DNA of 64,000 bases from assembly GCF_029589055.1 (NCBI RefSeq), contig NZ_JARQZP010000007.1, positions 1,550,001-1,614,000 of the forward strand, read 5' to 3'. The notes below the pieces were generated by a model, which was not told where the DNA came from, did not search any database, and worked only from the letters and a program-made list of their open reading frames with translations. Position numbers and translations under genes: made by a program. This DNA is from Vibrio hannami. GTDB taxonomy: Bacteria; Pseudomonadota; Gammaproteobacteria; Enterobacterales; Vibrionaceae. Below are positions 9,303 through 17,258 of the stretch, one piece after another (within the stretch, counting starts at the first letter, position 1; the number at the start of each line of letters is the position of its first letter).

Positions 9303-10274
9303 ATGAGTTTTTTGGGTCCTGAGGGTGAAACTGAACAGCCAAAACTGGTTTACTTACCTATTTCGTTTTTTGCAATTGTAATGGGTTTGAGTGGGTTAAC
9401 ATTGGCCTGGAAAGCAGGTGCTCAAGACTTTGCTCCGGATGCCTATCAGTGGTTTGGTTCTATCGCGACATTAGCTATGATTGCGATCACCGCAGTGTAT
9501 GCTTTTAAAATTATCCGGCATCCGCAAGCAGTCATCAAAGAAACACAACACCCGGTAAAACTGAACTTCTTCCCCGCATTCTCTATCAGTTTTCTTTTGC
9601 TTTCTGCGGTTTGGCAATCCAGCCTGGCTTTAAGCCACACGTTATGGCTGATAGGCGTGACGCTTCAACTCTGTATGACGGTGTATGTAATCAGCAGTTG
9701 GATACATCATACTCACTATAATCTGGCTCACGCCAACCCTAGCTGGTTTATTCCTGTAGTTGGTAACATCATTGTTCCGTTAGGTGGCAGCCACCTTGGT
9801 TACATCGAAGTGAGCTGGTTCTTCTTTAGTATCGGGATTGTTTTCTGGATCGTGCTGCTGACTATCGTGATGTATCGGCTGTTTTTCCATGAGCCCTTAC
9901 CTGAAAGAATGACACCTATGCTGTTTATTCTTTTGGCACCACCGTCTGTTGGATTTATTTCCTATACAAACCTTATTGGCGAAGTGGATGTATTTGCCAG
10001 GGTGCTTTATTACTCGGCTTTATTTATGAGTATGGTGCTGTTTTCTAACATTATCCGATTTATTAAAGTGCCCTTTTTTATCTCGTCCTGGGCCTATTCG
10101 TTCCCGGTAGCAGCACTCACCGCTGCAACGGCGAAAATGAAAGGCTTCTTTCCTAATTTGTTTTATCAATCACTATCTATTATCTTACTTGCTTTGGTGA
10201 CGCTGCTGCTGATTTGGCTGGTATACCGAACCATTGTAGGCATCATGAACGATCAGATCTTTAAGCCAGAATAA
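9303..10274 (+). CDS. SLAC1/TehA-type anion channel or TDT transporter
   Basis: A 323-residue membrane protein with about ten hydrophobic helices and the family start PISFFAIVMGLSGLTLAWK. The fold is that of TehA, SLAC1 and the tellurite-resistance/dicarboxylate transporter family, which conduct anions. The SD AGAGGAA precedes the ATG. It stands alone after the b561 gene and shares a terminator region with the convergent lipoprotein gene. The anion cannot be deduced. Confidence 0.85.
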   Translation: MSFLGPEGETEQPKLVYLPISFFAIVMGLSGLTLAWKAGAQDFAPDAYQWFGSIATLAMIAITAVYAFKIIRHPQAVIKETQHPVKLNFFPAFSISFLLLSAVWQSSLALSHTLWLIGVTLQLCMTVYVISSWIHHTHYNLAHANPSWFIPVVGNIIVPLGGSHLGYIEVSWFFFSIGIVFWIVLLTIVMYRLFFHEPLPERMTPMLFILLAPPSVGFISYTNLIGEVDVFARVLYYSALFMSMVLFSNIIRFIKVPFFISSWAYSFPVAALTAATAKMKGFFPNLFYQSLSIILLALVTLLLIWLVYRTIVGIMNDQIFKPE

Positions 10275-10278
10275 AAAA

Positions 10279-10302
10279 CGGCTACTGAGACTTCAGTAGC
10301 CG
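10279..10302 (-). terminator. Terminator of MBL-fold lipoprotein gene
   Basis: A 10-bp perfect stem CGGCTACTGA / TCAGTAGCCG with a 4-nt loop. A run of six T follows on the minus strand, so it ends transcription of the lipoprotein gene; there is no T run on the plus strand. Confidence 0.75.
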
Positions 10303-10331
10303 AAAGCAGTGTTTGTAGACTTAAGTTGCCG

Positions 10332-11420
10332 CTATTTTTCTAATACCAGATCTTTCATACTTAGTTCAGCTTCAACATCTCTCCACCAGGCGTAGCTTGC
10401 CTGTGGCTCTTTTATCGAAACCAACTCACCAAACTTAGGTGTCACAAGGTGAACATTTCGCTCCAAAGCAATTTCGGAAATAACCTCAAACGGGTCGTAC
10501 CATTCGTGCATAGATAAGTCGAAAGTACCATTGTGAATAGGCAACATAGCTTTACCCTTTAGATCGATATGTGCCTGAACACTTTGTTCCGGAAGCATAT
10601 GGATGTCAGCCCATAGTTCATTGTATGCACCGGACTCCACCATAGTGAGATCGAATGGCCCAAATCTTTCACCGATCTCCTTAAATCCTTCAAAGTAACC
10701 GCCATCACCACTAAAGAATAAGTTGGTGTTCTCATTTTGAATTACCCAACTAGCCCACAGTGTTTCATCACGATTAAACAGCCCTCTGCCAGAAAAATGC
10801 TGAGCAGGTGTGGCAACCAGTTTTAAGTCATCGATCTGCTTTTCCTGCCACCAGTCGAGCTGGGTTACTTTGTCGCTATCGACTCCCCACTCAATCAGAT
10901 AGTCACCCACTTTCAAAGGAGTCACGAAGTGCTCTACTTTATTTGCCAGCTTTTTAATGGCCGCTTTATCAAGGTGATCGTAGTGGTCATGGCTAATAAC
11001 AACGACTTTAATGTCCGGTAGTTCATCAATCGAAATTGGTGGCTGATGAAAGCGTTTCGGCCCTGCCCATTGCACCGGGGACGCCCTGTCACTGAACACA
11101 GGGTCAGTCATAACATACTCGCCGCCAAGTCTCATCAAAATAGTCGAATGCCCGAGCCTGTAGATCGCATCTTCAGAATGGCTCTCCAGAACTTCTTTGG
11201 ATAGTTTATAGACTGGGATCTCACCATTCGGCTGCGCTGCTTCACGCTTAACGACAAAATATTGCTTTGCGATGTCCCACATATTTCCCATTGAAGGCTC
11301 ATAGCGGATCTCGGTATTTACAAATTTTCCTTTTGCTTGTTCTGCACCTTTATCCGTAGCACATGAAGTAACAATGGCAGCTGACATAATAAATGCTCCT
11401 AACAGGATTAACTTTTTCAT
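10332..11420 (-). CDS. MBL-fold metallohydrolase lipoprotein (NAPE-PLD/UlaG-like)
   Basis: About 362 residues. ATG 11420 is chosen (MKKLILLGAFIMSAAIVTSC), giving a lipoprotein signal with the VTSC lipobox; a TTG six codons upstream is less likely. The metal motif SHDHYDHLD and later His/Asp residues (ATPAQHFSGRG, FFSGDGGY, LPIHNGTFDL) mark a metallo-beta-lactamase fold close to NAPE-hydrolysing phospholipase D and UlaG-like lactonases. It is divergent from a TetR regulator across inverted repeats, so TetR control is likely. Substrate unknown. Confidence 0.85.
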   Translation of the reverse strand: MKKLILLGAFIMSAAIVTSCATDKGAEQAKGKFVNTEIRYEPSMGNMWDIAKQYFVVKREAAQPNGEIPVYKLSKEVLESHSEDAIYRLGHSTILMRLGGEYVMTDPVFSDRASPVQWAGPKRFHQPPISIDELPDIKVVVISHDHYDHLDKAAIKKLANKVEHFVTPLKVGDYLIEWGVDSDKVTQLDWWQEKQIDDLKLVATPAQHFSGRGLFNRDETLWASWVIQNENTNLFFSGDGGYFEGFKEIGERFGPFDLTMVESGAYNELWADIHMLPEQSVQAHIDLKGKAMLPIHNGTFDLSMHEWYDPFEVISEIALERNVHLVTPKFGELVSIKEPQASYAWWRDVEAELSMKDLVLEK

Positions 11421-11422
11421 TC

Positions 11423-11479
11423 GTTTACTCTTACTCAAAGTACACTAAATAGTTTACATTTAAAATTTGAAAAGTAAAC
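11423..11479. promoter_or_regulatory. TetR operator candidates between divergent genes
   Basis: GTTTAC at 11423 and 11452 and GTAAAC at 11474 form repeated half-sites; 11452-11479 is GTTTAC-N16-GTAAAC. They overlap the region between the lipoprotein start and the TetR gene, where a local repressor would bind to control both genes. Confidence 0.4.
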
Positions 11480-11525
11480 CCCTCAGTGTAAAATGAAAAT
11501 AACGACAAGTTATAGCGGTATTGAA

Positions 11526-12134
11526 ATGTCTAAGAAGACCAGAAGTGAACTTAAGCGAGAAGCGATAATAAGCGCAGCAAAACAAGCATTTACTGAATAT
11601 GGCGTTCAGGGAACCAGCATGGATAAGCTATCTGAGATGGCACAGGTTTCGAAAAGAACGGTCTACAACCACTTCGAAACAAAAGAAGTTCTGGTAATGC
11701 ACATATTGAGTGAGCTATGGCAAAAGGCGACAATCGATATCGACATAATCTATAACTCAGATATCCCCCTCCAGGCTCAGTTGAGTGATATCCTGTTGGC
11801 TGAAGCTAATATTATCTCTTCTCGTGAAAACATAGAGTTGTCCCGAGTTGCTTTTGGGCATTTTTTCTACAACCCTGAAGCGCTAAAAAAAGAAATGGTC
11901 AAGTACTCCGCGAGGGAAACAGCTTTGTATAAGTGGCTAGAGGCCGCAGTAAGTGACGGAAGGCTAAAGGAGATGGACTTCGAATTTGCAAATAGCCAAT
12001 TACACAACCTTCTTAAAGGGAGCTGTTTCTGGCCTCTTCTTTTGGGAACGCAATGTAGTGTTGGCGAGAGCGATCTGACAAAGCTTGCGAACGAAAGCGC
12101 AGCAATGTTTCTAAGTCACTATTCTTTAGACTAA
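11526..12134 (+). CDS. TetR/AcrR-family transcriptional regulator
   Basis: About 202 residues with the N-terminal TetR helix-turn-helix (IISAAKQAFTEYGVQGTSMDKLSEMAQVSKRTVYNHF, split here by position about 14-50) and a helical ligand domain. ATG 11526 is taken as start because it gives the usual short N-arm; ATG 11493 is also possible, and neither has a good SD. It is divergent from the MBL-fold lipoprotein and probably represses it and itself. Confidence 0.85.
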   Translation: MSKKTRSELKREAIISAAKQAFTEYGVQGTSMDKLSEMAQVSKRTVYNHFETKEVLVMHILSELWQKATIDIDIIYNSDIPLQAQLSDILLAEANIISSRENIELSRVAFGHFFYNPEALKKEMVKYSARETALYKWLEAAVSDGRLKEMDFEFANSQLHNLLKGSCFWPLLLGTQCSVGESDLTKLANESAAMFLSHYSLD

Positions 12135-12343
12135 CCAGCTGGTTTATCGGAAACGCTAAACATATAGTTGCCCCATAAATCTAAAGCAACGTCCTGCTCG
12201 AGTTCTCCTACCAGTCTGGATGGGAACTCTGTTGTGTAGATATGGTTGTCCTTTATTTTAAATAACTGATGACCATCCACACTTTTTATAACCTTACCAT
12301 CAAAGGTACCAACGGTACTGCCATCAATATTTGTTATGTTCAT
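12131..12343 (-). CDS. Small repeat-like beta protein, unknown function
   Basis: 70 residues, convergent with and overlapping the TetR gene by 4 bp. Short beta motifs repeat with a period of about 12-15 residues (DGSTVGTFDGKVIKSVDGHQ), reminiscent of small four-fold beta-flower proteins. No signal peptide and no catalytic residues. Function unknown; the family resemblance is from memory and weak. Confidence 0.5.
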   Translation of the reverse strand: MNITNIDGSTVGTFDGKVIKSVDGHQLFKIKDNHIYTTEFPSRLVGELEQDVALDLWGNYMFSVSDKPAG

Positions 12344-12474
12344 TGAGTTTCGAGTAGTTTAATTGAAGTATATACATATGATATATCATTGAGTGATTTT
12401 GTATATGCAATAATAAAAATTTAATCTACTCGTAGCATTTTGTGTTTTTGTTCGCCTGTGATTACTCGAGTTGT

Positions 12475-14475
12475 TTAACGCCGCCTAAGGTGAACCACAT
12501 TATTTTTCGGCTTAGAAAAGGTCGATTCAAGAGAATCAGCGTCCATAGGTCTGGTCAGGACATAGCCTTGACCAGAGCGACAGCCAAATGCCTGCATCTG
12601 TTTCTTCTGTTCTTCCGTTTCAACTCCTTCCGCGACAACCTCAATACCTAGATCCGCCGCCATCTTAATTATGTTCTGCAGAACAATAGCCAGAGTTGGG
12701 TTTTTTGCCTGTTCGTGAATATAGCTTCTATCTATTTTCAGCGTATTAAACTGGTAGTCCTTCAGACTGTTAATAGAAACCGTATCCGTTCCATAATCAT
12801 CCAGAGATAGTCGAACACCTAAGCTTTTCAAACGACTAAACACATGCCGAATATACTTGTCATCCTCGAGAATCTGTTCCTTCACCTCAATTTCCAACCG
12901 GCTAGGATCAATGTCGGATTCACTGATTAACTTACATAAGTCAGAGATAAAAGACTTCTGCTTAAAACTCGATTTAGAAAGGTTTATCGATACGAAACCA
13001 ACTTCGAAACTGATTGCTTTCCACTTAACCAGTTGTTGAATGACTTTGTTGGTTACGGCTAAATCGATCTTATCGATCACACCACCCGTTTCTGCAAATG
13101 GAAGAAACTCGTCTGGCTGAATAACACCTCTCTCTGGGTGCTTCCATCTTACTAGTGCCTCTACACCCACAAGCTCTGATGTATCGAATGACCATCTTGG
13201 TTGGTAATGTACAACAAAGTCATCATTCAAAATTGCGCTTCTCAGCTCGTTCTCAATTCCCGAATGTCGAATCGAGCGAAGATTTAGCTCGCCTGAATAG
13301 AACTGAAAATTATTCTTGCCCAATGACTTAGCGTAATACATGGCATTATCTGAACACTTGATCAGCTCATCTGCTGACTTTGAATCCTCTGGATATATTG
13401 CCACACCAATACTGGCAGAAATCAATGCGGTATTTTCTTCTATTCGGTAGGCATTTGAAATCGTACGGACTAATTGCCCTGCGACTTTACTGGAAGCCTG
13501 CATCGCAACGTCAGCGTCCTGCAAACCATCGAGAATAACAATAAACTCATCTCCACTAATACGCGCCGCTGTGTCTGCGCTACGAATCGTGCTCTGAATT
13601 CTTTTTGATACCATCTGCAACAACAGATCACCTGCATGATGACCAAAGGTATCATTGACCTCTTTGAAATGGTCCAGATCGATAAAAATAACAGCAAAAG
13701 CGTTGGATGATCGTTTTGCTCGCTGAATAGTTCGCTCTAAGCGATCGATAAGCAACACTCTATTTGGTAATCCAGTCAATGCATCAAAATGCGCCTGTTT
13801 GTGCAGGTCTTCATTCTTTTGCTCTATCGCTTCTTTAGCCGATTTTAATGATCGGAATAACCTCAGGTAGGCTGTCTGTTTTATATAAAGAACATACAAC
13901 AACAATATACTTCCCGCGATCGCAATTCCTATAATCAGGTAGCTAATGGATTGATATTTAATTGTATTTTTGTAGTAATCATTTTTTACTACATTTGATA
14001 ATTCATTTATTTCTTTAATTAAGTCCAAAAATATTTTATCCGATTGCTCGTCAAGAATAATATCAGTTGAAGGCATATCGGCATTCTGATACCTAACTTT
14101 TTCTATTTTACTGAAATCTGCACTCTTGGCTTTTATTGACAATACCCGATCACGCAGCATTTGATTGTAGACTGGAAAGTATGTCCCTTGAGTATTTGTT
14201 CCACCATCTAGCAAGGCATCAATGTACCAATCAGCGTTGTCAAGGTGCCCCCACACCGCTTTAATATCTACATTATTATCACCAGATAAGATCTCTTCAA
14301 ACCAAAGGTGAGCGGTCGTAGTGTGAATTTTGATTTTCTCGGTTGCTTCAAGGATTGGCGTTCGTTTAATAAGGAGGCTATTGCCGAGGGAATAAAGCCC
14401 CACCATTGCAAAAAGCAATGTTGATGCAAAAGCTATGGCTAATACCAACTGAACCTTTAAAGAAGTGAATTTCAT
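12475..14475 (-). CDS. Membrane GGDEF-EAL cyclic-di-GMP protein
   Basis: 666 residues: TM at about 10-30, periplasmic domain about 31-180, TM about 183-203, GGDEF about 235-395 and EAL about 425-655. The GGDEF signature is SGDEF (about 306-310), an accepted active variant. In the EAL domain the key acids are present (EALVRW, the Asn of SINLSKSSF, DDYGT, KIDRSYI, EGVET, QGYVLTRP), though the loop DDYGTDTVS is unusual beside the common DDFGTGYSS. The protein could make and break c-di-GMP; net activity cannot be judged. Single gene. Confidence 0.92.
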   Translation of the reverse strand: MKFTSLKVQLVLAIAFASTLLFAMVGLYSLGNSLLIKRTPILEATEKIKIHTTTAHLWFEEILSGDNNVDIKAVWGHLDNADWYIDALLDGGTNTQGTYFPVYNQMLRDRVLSIKAKSADFSKIEKVRYQNADMPSTDIILDEQSDKIFLDLIKEINELSNVVKNDYYKNTIKYQSISYLIIGIAIAGSILLLYVLYIKQTAYLRLFRSLKSAKEAIEQKNEDLHKQAHFDALTGLPNRVLLIDRLERTIQRAKRSSNAFAVIFIDLDHFKEVNDTFGHHAGDLLLQMVSKRIQSTIRSADTAARISGDEFIVILDGLQDADVAMQASSKVAGQLVRTISNAYRIEENTALISASIGVAIYPEDSKSADELIKCSDNAMYYAKSLGKNNFQFYSGELNLRSIRHSGIENELRSAILNDDFVVHYQPRWSFDTSELVGVEALVRWKHPERGVIQPDEFLPFAETGGVIDKIDLAVTNKVIQQLVKWKAISFEVGFVSINLSKSSFKQKSFISDLCKLISESDIDPSRLEIEVKEQILEDDKYIRHVFSRLKSLGVRLSLDDYGTDTVSINSLKDYQFNTLKIDRSYIHEQAKNPTLAIVLQNIIKMAADLGIEVVAEGVETEEQKKQMQAFGCRSGQGYVLTRPMDADSLESTFSKPKNNVVHLRRR

Positions 14476-14838
14476 TCCATTGAAACTGCCAGATTTCCTA
14501 CGAGCCAGTAATTAAGTCTAGCCTATATTTAATGCTTCATTAGATATTCAAATATTGAATTACGGCCTCAGACTTATAATTTAGCCGCTATTGATAATTG
14601 ATTTCCTTTCAATATCAGACTGTTAATATAAATATCACTAAAAGTACGATAAATATCCACTTTAGACTTATTACCTTTTTATACCGAACAATATAAATTA
14701 AAATAATGTGTAATCAATTGTAAAAATACATCACGTGCTACTTTTTCGTAATTTTCTAAAATAATATTCGTAATATACGAATTTACATCAAAAAATAGCT
14801 GCTATTTATTCAATAAAATGCCCTCATACACATTATTG
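14476..14838. other. AT-rich intergenic region
   Basis: About 360 bp, very AT-rich, between the GGDEF-EAL gene and a small plus-strand gene. It must contain the promoters of both; no RNA gene or ORF with a ribosome site was recognised. Confidence 0.4.
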
Positions 14839-14850
14839 AGGGTAAAACGT

Positions 14851-14994
14851 ATGGACAACATAGTAAATGCTATTGCTGTATCACTGTTCGCATGCAAGTA
14901 TGCAGTGGTTGTAATATTAGCTGGATTATCTATTTCTACTGGTGCCATTGCGGCAGATTTGTTGATGATGACAGGTCTTGAAACGAGTGATTAA
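14851..14994 (+). CDS. 47-residue single-span membrane protein
   Basis: ATG 14851 is preceded by a GAGGG Shine-Dalgarno and opens a 47-codon frame. The product has one strongly hydrophobic stretch (YAVVVILAGLSISTGAIAA, about residues 17-35) and a short acidic tail. A good terminator follows 50 bp later. The combination of SD, hydrophobic span and terminator supports a real small membrane protein of unknown role. Confidence 0.55.
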   Translation: MDNIVNAIAVSLFACKYAVVVILAGLSISTGAIAADLLMMTGLETSD

Positions 14995-15043
14995 CGCTTT
15001 CTGATCGAACTTCTTCACCTCGTTTCAATTTCACCACTAGTCA

Positions 15044-15066
15044 AAAGCCAGCGATATGCTGGCTTT
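15044..15066. terminator. Bidirectional terminator between small genes
   Basis: Nine-bp perfect stem AAAGCCAGC / GCTGGCTTT with a 5-nt loop, between the 47-residue plus-strand gene and the 58-residue minus-strand gene. Confidence 0.7.
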
Positions 15067-15076
15067 GTTGTCGTTA

Positions 15077-15253
15077 CTAGTTTTCAGGAAACTCTCCTTT
15101 AACCTTGTTTTCTTTGCCTTCTGCTTGCCAGTGCTCTTCCGGATCAAACGCTTTATCACAGATATCCACTGAAAAACCCATGTCCACGACTTCTTTCAAA
15201 GTCAGGTTGTCTGCAAGTTGAGCCGTTTCACCACGCTTATTACGCAATTCCAT
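15077..15253 (-). CDS. Small soluble protein, unknown function
   Basis: 58 codons from ATG 15253 with a GGGAG ribosome site five bases upstream. The product (MELRNKRGETAQLADNL...) is charged, without membrane segment or signal peptide, and ends in an acidic/basic low-complexity tail. A shared terminator lies just after the stop. I do not recognise the family. The clear SD and codon pattern make it more than a chance frame. Confidence 0.55.
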   Translation of the reverse strand: MELRNKRGETAQLADNLTLKEVVDMGFSVDICDKAFDPEEHWQAEGKENKVKGEFPEN

Positions 15254-15377
15254 AGTCTGCTCCCATCCATCGTTTGCTCATCTTAAATATAGTTTCACCC
15301 AACCTTTTGCGCATAAGTAACACTGCTTAATAAATGAGACGCCGATTTATTTAGGATTGTTAATAAATTCTAACTTA

Positions 15378-15393
15378 CTGTATGCATGAACAG
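15378..15393 (+). promoter_or_regulatory. LexA (SOS) box 1
   Basis: CTGTATGCATGAACAG fits the gammaproteobacterial LexA consensus CTGT-N8-ACAG exactly at the half-sites. It sits just upstream of a TTGACA -35 (15401-15406) for the small gene starting at 15474. Confidence 0.7.
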
Positions 15394-15427
15394 TAATTTA
15401 TTGACAGAACATAACATCAGATCCATA

Positions 15428-15443
15428 CTGTATACATAGCCAG
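15428..15443 (+). promoter_or_regulatory. LexA-like box 2 over the -10 region
   Basis: CTGTATACATAGCCAG keeps CTGT-N8 and differs at one base of the right half-site. It overlaps the region expected for the -10 of the TTGACA promoter (CATACT at 15424-15429, 17-bp spacing). Two boxes 50 bp apart suggest tight SOS repression. Confidence 0.55.
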
Positions 15444-15473
15444 TATTAATTGGTAAGCAGAAAGGAGGTACAT

Positions 15474-15695
15474 ATGTTATCGCTGACTGAAAGACTTGAG
15501 CAGATAAACAAGTTACGTAAGCAGGCCCTGTCTGACCCAGAATTTATACAATCGGCCAGAGCTCACGAACAAGCGATCCAGGGTCATCAACCCCATTACA
15601 GCAAATCTGCTCGTAAAAAACAGAAGCAAAAGACGTTTGCAGACGTTTATCGAGAATCTAATTTCTCTGTTAACCCAGCCGACTCCCATCATTAA
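15474..15695 (+). CDS. Small protein under LexA boxes, unknown function
   Basis: 73 residues from ATG 15474, chosen because a near-perfect AAAGGAGGT Shine-Dalgarno precedes it; the longer frame to 15450 has none. The protein is soluble and helical: an amphipathic N-terminal helix (LTERLEQINKLRKQAL), then a basic KSARKKQKQK patch around residues 48-58, which could bind nucleic acid. Two LexA-type boxes flank its promoter, so it is probably a DNA-damage-induced gene. I do not recognise a family; it is neither DinI nor YebG. Confidence 0.7.
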   Translation: MLSLTERLEQINKLRKQALSDPEFIQSARAHEQAIQGHQPHYSKSARKKQKQKTFADVYRESNFSVNPADSHH

Positions 15696-15734
15696 CTGAC
15701 CAAATTTTAAGCAGTTTTCAATTGGATATAGATA

Positions 15735-15772
15735 AATTCATGGAGTGAAATGTGATCTTTCCTCCATGAATT
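15735..15772 (+). terminator. Hairpin after the SOS-type small gene
   Basis: Eleven-bp perfect stem AATTCATGGAG / CTCCATGAATT with a 16-nt loop, 40 bp past the stop codon. The T tract is short, so it may be a terminator or an attenuator for the next gene. Confidence 0.45.
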
Positions 15773-15897
15773 TACCCTAGCATTAATATTTCACTTATAT
15801 TTCACTTTTATTTCAATAAATGTATTGCTTTCAAATTACATTGTATATACCATGTATATGTTTCCACTAGACATTGAGATTACATGGGGAGAGTCAT

Positions 15898-16038
15898 ATG
15901 GCAACACGCAAAGAAGTAAAATCTGCACTTTACAACTGGAGCAGAAAAGACGTAAAAGAATTTAGCGAAGCGCCACTAGCGTTCAGAATCGTTGGTTTAG
16001 CTATCGTTTCCCTTCTTGCAGCGATTTCAGTTATCTAA
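15898..16038 (+). CDS. 46-residue protein with C-terminal membrane anchor
   Basis: ATG 15898 follows a GGGGAGAG ribosome site. The 46-residue product has a basic, soluble N half (MATRKEVKSALYNWSRKD) and a C-terminal hydrophobic helix (IVGLAIVSLLAAISVI), as in tail-anchored small inner-membrane proteins. A strong terminator follows 29 bp later. Function unknown. Confidence 0.65.
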   Translation: MATRKEVKSALYNWSRKDVKEFSEAPLAFRIVGLAIVSLLAAISVI

Positions 16039-16067
16039 GCCAAGGAACTAGATAGCAGATAGGAAAT

Positions 16068-16095
16068 GGGCGCGTTAAGCGCCCTTTCTATTTTT
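16068..16095 (+). terminator. Rho-independent terminator
   Basis: GGGCGC-GTTAA-GCGCCC stem-loop followed by TTTCTATTTTT, directly after the 46-residue gene. Confidence 0.85.
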
Positions 16096-16281
16096 AGCAC
16101 CAATAAAACACTCAAAATCATCAACTATTGTTATAAATATGTAAATATTTACCTATTGTTATCAAACCCTTATTGTCAAACTCCTCTTAACATACCTCTA
16201 TCCACCATTGCAGTTCTTAAAATAAATGGCACTATTGACTAATTAGCGCTCAAAATGCGTAATCAGCTCTATAGGATTGTT

Positions 16282-16839
16282 ATGTACATATTTGGTTATG
16301 GCAGCTTAATGAATGAAGCCTCTCGCACTCTGACAGGACATACTGGTCGATCCGTTCCTGCCGTTGTTCACGGTATGATAAGGAGCTGGAGCAAAATCGA
16401 TGACACTTATAAGGCTTCGCCTGTAGCGGTGGTTCGTGGTGATGGCGAAGTTAACGGAGTGCTGCTTGAAGTGGATGATATGGCGCTTAAAGAGTTTGAT
16501 ATTCGTGAGGCGGGTTACCATAGAGTTGAGTTGCGTTCAGAGCAAATTGAATGTCTAGATAGGTATGAACCACAAGGGCCGGTATGGATTTATATCGTTG
16601 AAGAGGCCAATGCTCCTTGCACTAACTCTCCAATTGTAATGAGCTATGTTGATACGGTTCTGGCTGGATGTTTAGAGATTTCAGATACCTTTGCACGCCA
16701 CTTTGTGGAACATACCCAAGGCTGGCATCATCCGCTAAAGAATGACAGGGATAATCCGGTTTATTCGAGAGTGGCGGGCGTTGAATCCCACCACCAGGAA
16801 CGCATAGATGAGTTGATAGCCTGCTGGATTACAGACTAA
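16282..16839 (+). CDS. Gamma-glutamylcyclotransferase-fold protein
   Basis: About 185 residues. ATG 16282 is chosen because it starts the family's first strand (MYIFGYGSLMN) and has AGGA seven bases upstream. The FGYGSLMN motif and the downstream PVAVVRGDGEVNGVLLEVDD strand pattern mark the GGCT-like fold, which removes gamma-glutamyl groups as 5-oxoproline from dipeptides or glutathione derivatives. A catalytic Glu candidate is in ALKEFDIREAGY. The exact substrate is unknown. It overlaps the convergent minus-strand gene by 11 bp. Confidence 0.8.
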   Translation: MYIFGYGSLMNEASRTLTGHTGRSVPAVVHGMIRSWSKIDDTYKASPVAVVRGDGEVNGVLLEVDDMALKEFDIREAGYHRVELRSEQIECLDRYEPQGPVWIYIVEEANAPCTNSPIVMSYVDTVLAGCLEISDTFARHFVEHTQGWHHPLKNDRDNPVYSRVAGVESHHQERIDELIACWITD

Positions 16840-17107
16840 CCTTATCAACGGCTTCTTGCTCGGTAATCTGTTGAGCGTTATATACAACGTAACTACCACT
16901 AGTCGCTTTCGAAATAGCAACTTCGCCGTTAAAACCAACGCTTTTTAGCTGCTGACACAGTTGAACTGGTGCAATATCAAAAATCACGTCCAGAAAAGGA
17001 AGCATGTTTCCATTAACAAGATGATTCCTATTAAATACATCGATAGCCTCTGCGTAGTGGTCTGAATCGGTATATTCAATTACTTCTAGTGCTTGCTCTA
17101 ACAACAT
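16829..17107 (-). CDS. Conserved-looking hypothetical protein
   Basis: 92 residues, soluble, mixed alpha/beta, with a Cys in VQLCQQLKSVGF and no recognised motif. It is convergent with the GGCT-fold gene and stands 150 bp from the end of the galactosidase operon. Not recognised; kept because it has a normal composition and fills the gap. Confidence 0.55.
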   Translation of the reverse strand: MLLEQALEVIEYTDSDHYAEAIDVFNRNHLVNGNMLPFLDVIFDIAPVQLCQQLKSVGFNGEVAISKATSGSYVVYNAQQITEQEAVDKVSL

Positions 17108-17187
17108 CTAATACTCCACGATATTCATGTTAAGCGCTTCTTACGGTGGCGGTAAAGATAGCACAGAATAAGCAAATCCAATAAAAA

Positions 17188-17216
17188 AACAGGCCGGAAC
17201 CAATGCCCGACCTGTT
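17188..17216 (-). terminator. Terminator of the galactoside operon
   Basis: Imperfect stem AACAGG-CGG / CCG-CCTGTT with a T7 run on the minus strand, downstream of the alpha-galactosidase stop codon. Confidence 0.65.
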
Positions 17217-17258
17217 ACATTTTATGATTTGAGAAACTGCTTTGTTGAGAACTATTAC

